Of a stretch of 37,769 bases of DNA, positions 32,542 to 37,769 are shown in pieces (position 1 is the first letter of the stretch; every line of letters starts with the position of its first letter). Origin of the DNA: an uncultured bacterium (GTDB lineage Bacteria > Bacillota > Clostridia > Lachnospirales > Lachnospiraceae); NCBI GenBank assembly GCA_905215155.1, contig CAJMPJ010000035.1, positions 1-37,769 on the forward strand, written 5' to 3'. The translations under genes and the position numbers were made by a program. A model generated the notes under the pieces. It made no database searches, had not been told where the DNA came from, and worked only from the letters and a program-made list of their open reading frames with translations.

Positions 32542-33618
32542 TCAGCCAGGACCTGTTGTAAGTCCGGGAGACAATTGATATACTCCGTTATTGGAAGAGT
32601 TGGATGACCCACCCGGTGTGTCGTTGGAAGAACTTCCAGGAGTTCCGCTTAAAGTGTCATTGCCGGCAGAAGTACCGCCCGGTCCCGCATTGTTCGACCC
32701 AGAAGTATCCCTTCCGCCAGGGGTATTGTCCGATCCCCCGTTTGCAGGGGTAGCAGTCGGAGCGGATCCATTGCCCTGATATGCTCCGTTGGAAGCAAAT
32801 GTATAACTTTTTCCGTCAATGGTAAGGGTCGTGTTCGCCGCCATCTTACCGGTAGAAGGATCAAGGTAATAGTAAACATTGGAAAGCTGGATCCACCCTG
32901 TCAGCATGTGACCGGAATCATTGAAATAATACCAGGAACCTTCAATTTCTTTCCATCCATGAGCCATCTTTCCGCTGCTTGTATCCATGTAATATTTATT
33001 GGTGCCGTCACTGAGCCAGCCGGTCATCATCTTGCCTAATACCGACTTTGAATCCCCGTTGAAATAGTAGTAAGCATTATCGATCTGTTTCCAGCCCGTG
33101 ACCATCTTGCCGTCAGAGCCGAAGTAGAACCAGTCGTTTCCAACCTTTCCCCAACCGATGACGCATGTTCCGTTCTCCTTAAAATAATACCAGCCGCCGT
33201 CCATTTCCCGCCATCCGGTGGCCATGGAACCGTCGCCCTTCATATAATAATAATCATTCCCGATCTTCAGCCAGCCCTTTACAAGGATTCCCGTGTCATC
33301 CATCAGGTAATAATATTTTCCGCCATTCTGAATCCACTTGGTAGCCATGGCACCATTGGAATGAAAGTAGTACCAGTTTCCGTTGATCTGTTTCCAGCCA
33401 GTAGCCATATAGCCGGTGGAGAGATCAAGAAAGTAAAAGGTGCCGTCTGATGTCTTTACCCATCCTTTATGAACAGACCCGTCCTGGTCAATGTATTTCC
33501 ACTGAGATCCTTCCGAAACCCATCCGGTTGCTGCCCAGGCAGTACTTGCAGGTACCAGGGAAGCGGTCCCTACAAGACCTGCCAGCAAAAGAGCTGCCGC
33601 CTTTTTTCCATATCGCAT
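32542..33618 (-). CDS. secreted choline-binding-repeat protein without catalytic domain
   Basis: About 358 residues. Residues 1-29 are a signal peptide (KKAAALLLAGLVGTASLVP...AWA). The body is about 12 tandem 20-residue repeats (GWKQINGNWYYFHSNGAMAT type) with the canonical aromatic positions of choline-binding modules. The last 75 residues are a low-complexity G/S/T/N/P tail. No enzymatic domain is visible. I start at the ATG at 33618 with AGGAGG about 11 nt upstream; a further in-frame ATG at 33645 lacks an RBS. It would sit non-covalently on a choline-bearing wall polymer. A separate promoter with an extended -10 serves it. Confidence 0.88.
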   Translation of the reverse strand: MRYGKKAAALLLAGLVGTASLVPASTAWAATGWVSEGSQWKYIDQDGSVHKGWVKTSDGTFYFLDLSTGYMATGWKQINGNWYYFHSNGAMATKWIQNGGKYYYLMDDTGILVKGWLKIGNDYYYMKGDGSMATGWREMDGGWYYFKENGTCVIGWGKVGNDWFYFGSDGKMVTGWKQIDNAYYYFNGDSKSVLGKMMTGWLSDGTNKYYMDTSSGKMAHGWKEIEGSWYYFNDSGHMLTGWIQLSNVYYYLDPSTGKMAANTTLTIDGKSYTFASNGAYQGNGSAPTATPANGGSDNTPGGRDTSGSNNAGPGGTSAGNDTLSGTPGSSSNDTPGGSSNSSNNGVYQLSPGLTTGPG

Positions 33619-33665
33619 ACCGTTGTTATCCTCCTGTTCTAGCATTACTTTTTACACATAATGCC

Positions 33666-33674
33666 ATTATAGCA
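33666..33674 (-). promoter_or_regulatory. extended -10 promoter for the repeat protein gene
   Basis: On the minus strand TGC plus TATAAT (complement of 33666-33674), about 48 bp before the ATG at 33618. No consensus -35 is seen. A small palindrome (AGGTA/TACCT, 33681-33694) lies immediately upstream. Confidence 0.6.
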
Positions 33675-33737
33675 TAGGAAAGGTAATAATACCTAAATAT
33701 TTTATTACGATTTGCAGACAAATTTCCAAAAATGTCA

Positions 33738-35561
33738 TTATAATACAATGCTGCTGCATTTTCTAAAATAATTCTTTGCATACCGGTACATGATGATGGT
33801 ATATTCGCCAAATTCCTCCCCTAAAGCCGCTTTATAAACCGCCCAAAGACTCCATAAAAATCCACCAAGAGCCATATGGGCATAAATCGTAAACCGCTCT
33901 TCCATGGTAGGCTTCCGCTCAAAATAAATCTCCATGAGCCTGTCGGTCTGTTCTTCATTATAATAGGAATAGATGGCACACATGGCAATATCCACCAGAG
34001 GATCACACATACCCGCATACTCCCAGTCAATCAAACGAACATCTCCGTTGGGCAGGATAAGAAAATTATCCACTACCGTATCCAAGTGGGAAAGAACCTT
34101 TTTATGTCCCAGTCCCTCTAATCTCTCTAAAAGCTCGGACATCTGCTGCCGAACCACGCTGTAATCTTCAAATAAAACATCCCCGTGGGCCTTGCACAGC
34201 TTCTCATAGAACTCAATCCGTTCCTTAAGATCAAAAGAATGATCAACCTTTAACCCGGACCCATGAAACTTACGGACAAGCGCCATGCACTTTTTTATTT
34301 CCTCCTCATTATCCGCCTCCGCATTATGAGCACCCTCATAGAATTCCGCAATTTTATACCCGGTTTCCCCGTCGAGATAAACAACCTTTTCCGTAATATC
34401 CATACCATGAAGTGCATCATAAACCGCTTTTTCCTGCCGCCGGTTGATCAGCAATTCCGTCCCCGGTCCAGGAATCCTGCAGATATATTGTTTCTCCCTG
34501 ATCTTAAACAAAAAGGATTTGTTGGTCATTCCCGCCTTCAAACACCGGATTTCCGTAATATCAGACTCCGGTACTTTAAATACCCTGGCAACCAATTCCA
34601 TCGCTTCATTATCTGAATGACGCTGATATTTAATATCAAACCGGCGCAGTTCCTCCAGATTTTCAAATTCATATACCTCGTCTGCCGGCCTCCGGTTGAT
34701 AAACATATCAATTTCCTGCTTTGCCTGCGGCACATCAGGAAGTCTTTTTGCAGCTTCTCCGGAAAGCATATCCATATATACATGTTCCCAATAAAGCTGC
34801 TCCGTCCCGGGAAGATGATAATAGCCCTCCAGAACCGGAAGAAACTGGCTGGAAAATTCCTTTGAAAAAAATACCGGTCCATACATCACCCATTGGTCGG
34901 TCCCCCCCACAAAAACATCAAGAATCCGTCCCTTTTTATTGTAGCTTAAACACCATTCAGAAGTTTCCCCTTCTATATAAGAAGAAGAATACCACGCCCC
35001 CCCTTCATAAGTATGGTACATATTGTGCCTCATCCAGTTGTCAGAAGAAAGCACATACATATTTTTTCCATAAAAAAGGTGGCGTGCATGATAGATGGTA
35101 GCCAGCGTATTCTTCTTTGAGTATTCAGGATTATATAGAAGCTTCACCTCATACTTATCCATAAGATATTCAAATTTTTCCTTTAAATACCCCACCACAA
35201 TCGTAATATCCCTTATTCCCACTTCATGAAGCTGGCGGATCTGACGCTCGATCATCCGTTCCCCGAATACCTCAAGCAGCCCCTTCGGCATTTCAAAAGT
35301 CAAAGGAACAAAACGGGAACCAAAGCCGGCTGCAATAATAACAGCCCCATCGACTCTATGCTTATCAAGCAAAGCCTGCCCCTTTGGCAGAAGCTCATAG
35401 GAATCCTTTTTCTTCCCAGCAGTAATCAAATTTTTTTCCAGGCACTCTTTCACCAGACTGTTGGCCGTTCCCAAAGAAACATGAAGCTCCTTTGCCAGCT
35501 CTCTCTGCGTAACAGCCGGATTTTCCAAAATAGAGCGGCAGATAATGACATTACGATCCAT
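33738..35561 (-). CDS. HTH-phosphocholine cytidylyltransferase-choline kinase fusion (LicC-LicA)
   Basis: A 607-residue fusion that would activate choline to CDP-choline. Residues 1-68 are a MarR/winged-helix-like HTH (TQRELAKELHVSLGTANSLVKECL). Residues about 72-300 are a nucleotidyltransferase with IIAAGFGSRF (75-84), K93 and SSDNWM (LicC-like). Residues about 325-600 are a choline/ethanolamine-kinase fold with LKAGMTNKSF, a catalytic loop SHLDTVVDNFLI (H492, D494, N499) and LIDWEYAGMCDPLVDIA (D512, E514). GGAGG precedes the ATG. It sits between genes for choline-binding-type repeat proteins, so its product likely feeds phosphocholine onto the wall glycan. LicB (uptake) and LicD (transfer) are absent from the window. 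The HTH may sense substrate; that is speculation. Confidence 0.92.
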   Translation of the reverse strand: MDRNVIICRSILENPAVTQRELAKELHVSLGTANSLVKECLEKNLITAGKKKDSYELLPKGQALLDKHRVDGAVIIAAGFGSRFVPLTFEMPKGLLEVFGERMIERQIRQLHEVGIRDITIVVGYLKEKFEYLMDKYEVKLLYNPEYSKKNTLATIYHARHLFYGKNMYVLSSDNWMRHNMYHTYEGGAWYSSSYIEGETSEWCLSYNKKGRILDVFVGGTDQWVMYGPVFFSKEFSSQFLPVLEGYYHLPGTEQLYWEHVYMDMLSGEAAKRLPDVPQAKQEIDMFINRRPADEVYEFENLEELRRFDIKYQRHSDNEAMELVARVFKVPESDITEIRCLKAGMTNKSFLFKIREKQYICRIPGPGTELLINRRQEKAVYDALHGMDITEKVVYLDGETGYKIAEFYEGAHNAEADNEEEIKKCMALVRKFHGSGLKVDHSFDLKERIEFYEKLCKAHGDVLFEDYSVVRQQMSELLERLEGLGHKKVLSHLDTVVDNFLILPNGDVRLIDWEYAGMCDPLVDIAMCAIYSYYNEEQTDRLMEIYFERKPTMEERFTIYAHMALGGFLWSLWAVYKAALGEEFGEYTIIMYRYAKNYFRKCSSIVL

Positions 35562-35627
35562 AGCAGTAACCCTCCATATATAAAAAGTATGTGTTCAAAA
35601 TTAATAACTTGTAAGAACTATGTGAAC

Positions 35628-35655
35628 ATTATACCATTCAAACGATAAAAATCAA
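35628..35655 (-). promoter_or_regulatory. promoter for the LicCA fusion gene
   Basis: On the minus strand TTGATT (complement of 35650-35655), a 16-bp spacer and TATAAT (complement of 35628-35633) preceded by TGG (extended -10). An inverted pair TGTTCA/TGAACA (35592-35597, 35623-35628) flanks the start region and could be an operator; that part is weak. Confidence 0.7.
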
Positions 35656-35892
35656 TATAGGATTTCCCTCCCCTCAGGTTCAAAATCCACTTAATGTATG
35701 AATAAAAGTACAATTTTACAAACATAATCCATTTTCGTAAAGATTATGTAAGAAAATGAACAGAGAAATGTTATGGTATTTTCCTAAAAAATGTATTATA
35801 CTGTTCCATGTGATGGAGGAATTGATAGCTTCTGGCGGAAATGTAAATATTTTTAGCTTTTTGAAAAATATGCAAAAAAAGTAAAAAAAGTA

Positions 35893-35921
35893 TTGATAAT
35901 TTCCATTATAGGAAGTATAAT
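35893..35921 (+). promoter_or_regulatory. strong promoter for the acidic repeat protein
   Basis: TTGATA (35893-35898), a 17-bp spacer and a perfect TATAAT (35916-35921), about 60 bp upstream of the ATG at 35988. It is the closest match to consensus in the window and fits high expression. Confidence 0.8.
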
Positions 35922-35987
35922 TACCTCGTAATGCTATTAGGAATTTCAGAAAGTATTTCAAAAAGAAAAAAGGAGAGTGCATTAATT

Positions 35988-37661
35988 ATGAGAAAGCAGA
36001 CCAAATTAGTTGCTGTTTTATCTACAGCAGCCCTGCTTGCAGTAGGCGCTTCCATGTCCTCTTTCGCAGCTCAGGGCTGGCAGGAAGAAAATGGTACATG
36101 GGTGTACTATGATAAGAGCGGAGATTTAGAAACAGAGAAATGGGAGAAATCCGGTGACAACTGGTTCTACTTAAACGAAGATGGCGAGATGGCTACCGAT
36201 GCTATCATTGAGTACGATGATAACTACTACTATGTAGATGAGAACGGTGCTATGGTAACCAATAAGTGGGTTTCCGTTGAGAATGATGAATATGATGGCG
36301 ATAGCGATGAAGATCCAGCTAACTACTGGTACTACTTCGGATCTAATGGTAAAGCTTACAAGAGCTCTACTAATAGCTCATCTGCTTCTTTTAAAACCAT
36401 TAACGGAAAGAAATATATTTTCGATGATGAAGGTAAGATGCTGTATGGTTGGGTCAACGAAGATGGTGAAAGAGTTACCGGTGATTCAGCTTGGAAGACT
36501 GATGAAGGCGGAATTTACTACTTAGGCGACGAGAATGATGGCGCTCAGTCAATCGGCTGGAGACTGATTGATATCGTTGATGATGAATATGAGCAAAGCA
36601 GCGATAAGCCTGGATATTCCAGCAGCAATGTTTTTGATGATGAAAATCAGAGCCGTTGGTTCTATTTCCAGAGCAACGGTAAGAAGATTAAGGACAAAGA
36701 TGGAAAAACCATTAACGGAAAGAAATACAGCTTTGATGCAGATGGCCGTATGAATGCTGAATGGGTTATCTTTGGTGTTACTCCTTCAACTGCTAGCCAG
36801 GGTGTTGCTTCCTATTCTTCAAGTTTCAAATATTTCAATTCTGTAGAAGATGGTGCAAGAACAACCAAAGGTTGGTTCAAAGTTGTTCCTGACGAGAACT
36901 TACACAAAGCAAAATACGATGATGATTCATCTTACTGGTATTATGCAGATGGTGATGGTGATATTGTAAGCTCTGAGATTAAGACTATCAATGGTAAGAA
37001 GTATTTATTCGATAACTATGGTAGAATGAAAGATGGTTTATGGTTCATTAAAACTGATGGAAAAAAAGTTACTGAATTCTTAGAGGATGATAACGACGCT
37101 CTTCCATATGATACAGAAGATAACTTTAAAAAGAATGCAAGTGCTCTGGTTGCAGCAGATTATAAAGCATATTACTTCGGTGATAGCAATGACGGTTCAA
37201 TGAAGACTGGAAAACAGAGCGTTGACATCGACGGTGATGTTAACAGCTTCTTATTCAACAAGTCTGGTAGCTTCAAAGGAGCTGGAAAAACTGGCGAAGA
37301 TGATCGCAAATATTATAATGCTGGTATGCTCTTAAAGGCTGATAAGGATGATAAGTATTCTGTTATTAAAATTACTACTACTAAGAAAGATAACAATGAT
37401 GTTGTTAAGTACGAATTATTAACAACAGATGAATTCCTTGCTGATGCTAAGAAGGAAAACTTCCTTTCTGTAGATACTAAAAAGGTAAATTCTGGTGATT
37501 ATACAGAATACTATAATATTAACGCCGGAGGAAATATAGACTATAAAGTAGTTAATACTTCTGGTTCTGTTCAGAAAAATAAGAAAAAAGCAAAAGACGG
37601 TAATGATACTTGCTACTTAGTTGATGGTGAGAAAATCAAAGCTGTATATGTAGAAGATTAA
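35988..37661 (+). CDS. secreted acidic cell-wall-binding repeat surface protein
   Basis: About 557 residues from ATG 35988 (GGAGAG upstream; an in-frame ATG at 35931 overlaps the promoter's initial region and lacks an RBS). Residues 1-28 are a signal peptide (KLVAVLSTAALLAVGASM...FAA). Degenerate wall-binding repeats fill the rest, including NWFYLNEDGEMAT, three INGKKY[I/S/L]FD units (about residues 138, 242 and 334), and a C-terminal part rich in D, K and N. No enzymatic domain is seen. Codon use differs from the neighbours: GAT, GCT, TCT, GTT and TTA dominate, while flanking genes prefer GCC, GTG and CTG. A consensus promoter and a perfect terminator surround it, so I infer an abundant surface protein. 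Its ligand may be phosphocholine, but its repeats are less canonical. Confidence 0.85.
   Translation: MRKQTKLVAVLSTAALLAVGASMSSFAAQGWQEENGTWVYYDKSGDLETEKWEKSGDNWFYLNEDGEMATDAIIEYDDNYYYVDENGAMVTNKWVSVENDEYDGDSDEDPANYWYYFGSNGKAYKSSTNSSSASFKTINGKKYIFDDEGKMLYGWVNEDGERVTGDSAWKTDEGGIYYLGDENDGAQSIGWRLIDIVDDEYEQSSDKPGYSSSNVFDDENQSRWFYFQSNGKKIKDKDGKTINGKKYSFDADGRMNAEWVIFGVTPSTASQGVASYSSSFKYFNSVEDGARTTKGWFKVVPDENLHKAKYDDDSSYWYYADGDGDIVSSEIKTINGKKYLFDNYGRMKDGLWFIKTDGKKVTEFLEDDNDALPYDTEDNFKKNASALVAADYKAYYFGDSNDGSMKTGKQSVDIDGDVNSFLFNKSGSFKGAGKTGEDDRKYYNAGMLLKADKDDKYSVIKITTTKKDNNDVVKYELLTTDEFLADAKKENFLSVDTKKVNSGDYTEYYNINAGGNIDYKVVNTSGSVQKNKKKAKDGNDTCYLVDGEKIKAVYVED
36393..36727 (+). repeat. exact 23-bp direct repeat within the acidic repeat gene
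   Basis: The 23-bp stretch at 36393-36415 recurs exactly at 36705-36727, encoding the KTINGKKY unit. A third diverged copy lies near 36982. The identical DNA suggests recent internal duplication or gene conversion between repeats. Confidence 0.8.
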
Positions 37662-37686
37662 TACTATATTTTAATCTTCTATAAAG

Positions 37687-37722
37687 AAGAGGCAGGATTC
37701 AATTGAATCCTGCCTCTTTTGT
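37687..37722 (+). terminator. intrinsic terminator of the acidic repeat gene
   Basis: A perfect inverted repeat with 16-bp arms (37687-37702 and 37703-37718) followed by TT, 25 bp after the stop codon. The palindrome has no spacer, so the real loop takes up its central bases. It also works on the minus strand. Confidence 0.88.
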
Positions 37723-37736
37723 GCCTTTATAGGAAA

Positions 37737-37766
37737 TTGCGCAAATAGTCAAAAATAGTGTATAAT
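37737..37766 (+). promoter_or_regulatory. promoter for a gene beyond the window edge
   Basis: TTGCGC (37737-37742), an 18-bp spacer and a perfect TATAAT (37761-37766) three bases from the window end. It presumably drives the next plus-strand gene. Confidence 0.45.
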
Positions 37767-37769
37767 AGT

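Larger units (their letters stand above)
35562..35987. other. 426-bp divergent intergenic region
   Basis: An AT-rich gap between the divergent LicCA gene and the acidic repeat protein gene. It holds the two promoters listed separately. It also holds a hairpin of perfect 8-bp arms ACATAATC/GATTATGT (35722-35729 and 35742-35749). A GGAGGA at about 35815 precedes only a 20-codon TTG frame, which I do not call. I see no RNA gene. Confidence 0.5.

Noticed and set aside
30800..33500. Regularly spaced repeats that might be taken for a CRISPR array
   Set aside because: The period is about 60 bp in frame, and each unit encodes a 20-residue wall-binding repeat; the units are diverged and contain no constant palindromic repeat.
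35716..35982. Minus-strand 88-codon hydrophobic frame in the divergent intergenic region
   Set aside because: It overlaps the strong promoter and 5' leader of the acidic repeat gene, is dominated by AT-driven F/K/N/I codons, and has no RBS.
1..37769. tRNA, rRNA or known riboswitches
   Set aside because: I scanned the intergenic gaps by eye and saw no cloverleaf, rRNA or familiar aptamer pattern; a covariance-model search would be needed to exclude weak cases.

Overview
The window reads as the chromosome of a low-to-mid GC Firmicute. Choline-binding-type wall repeats, ChW-type repeats, AGGAGG ribosome binding sites and the gene repertoire suggest a clostridial Lachnospiraceae member (Lacrimispora/Enterocloster-like); this taxonomic placement is an inference. 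Almost all of it is a cell-surface glycan locus followed by a cluster of choline-binding-type wall proteins.

Layout. 1-736: gene-poor, with two tandem hairpins resembling an IS200/IS605-type end, a small doubtful membrane ORF and a 13-codon ORF with a strong SD. 737-7904 (+): UDP-galactopyranose mutase, then a tight run of GT8, GT2, GT2, sugar aminotransferase, ATP-grasp ligase and GT2. 7975-9411 (-): a secreted L,D-transpeptidase with ChW and wall-binding repeats, inserted antisense. 9562-16105 (+): two Wzx-type flippases, a DPM1-like GT2 with DUF2304 and DUF2142 membrane partners, and a rhamnosyltransferase-like GT2. 16241-22885 (+): RfbC, an ABC-2 permease, an ATPase with a C-terminal Wzt carbohydrate-binding domain, a SAM methyltransferase and a 1037-residue kinase-like/coiled-coil/GT2/GT4 protein. 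22984-26011 (+): the four genes hddC, hddA, gmhB and gmhA, a complete GDP-D-glycero-alpha-D-manno-heptose pathway. 26084-30317 (+): two polytopic GT-C-like proteins and a GtrB-like polyprenyl-phosphate glycosyltransferase. 30596-33618 (-): a GH25 lysozyme and a second protein, both with long choline-binding repeat arrays. 33738-35561 (-): an HTH-LicC-LicA fusion (choline kinase plus phosphocholine cytidylyltransferase). 35988-37661 (+): an acidic repeat-rich surface protein.

How the parts fit. RfbC (dTDP-rhamnose), Glf (UDP-galactofuranose), GmhA/HddA/GmhB/HddC (GDP-heptose) and the DegT/ATP-grasp pair supply activated sugars. The many GT2/GT4/GT8 enzymes assemble them, and the Wzm/Wzt ABC pair and/or the flippases export them. 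The methyltransferase and kinase-like coiled-coil protein beside a Wzt with a C-terminal binding domain resemble the WbdD/WsaE chain-termination logic known from E. coli O8/O9a and the Geobacillus S-layer glycan; I regard this as the most interesting system here. The GtrB/GT-C genes look like a later side-branch decoration step. The LicCA fusion would make CDP-choline, matching the neighbouring choline-binding-repeat proteins, but no LicD transferase is present.

Regulation. Four plus-strand units start from nearly identical promoters (TTTAC[A/T], 17-bp spacer, TA-rich -10), and a fifth similar one lies on the minus strand, so the locus seems to be several separately promoted units. Clear intrinsic terminators lie at 7911-7947, 30419-30470, 30499-30569, 32482-32520 and 37687-37722.
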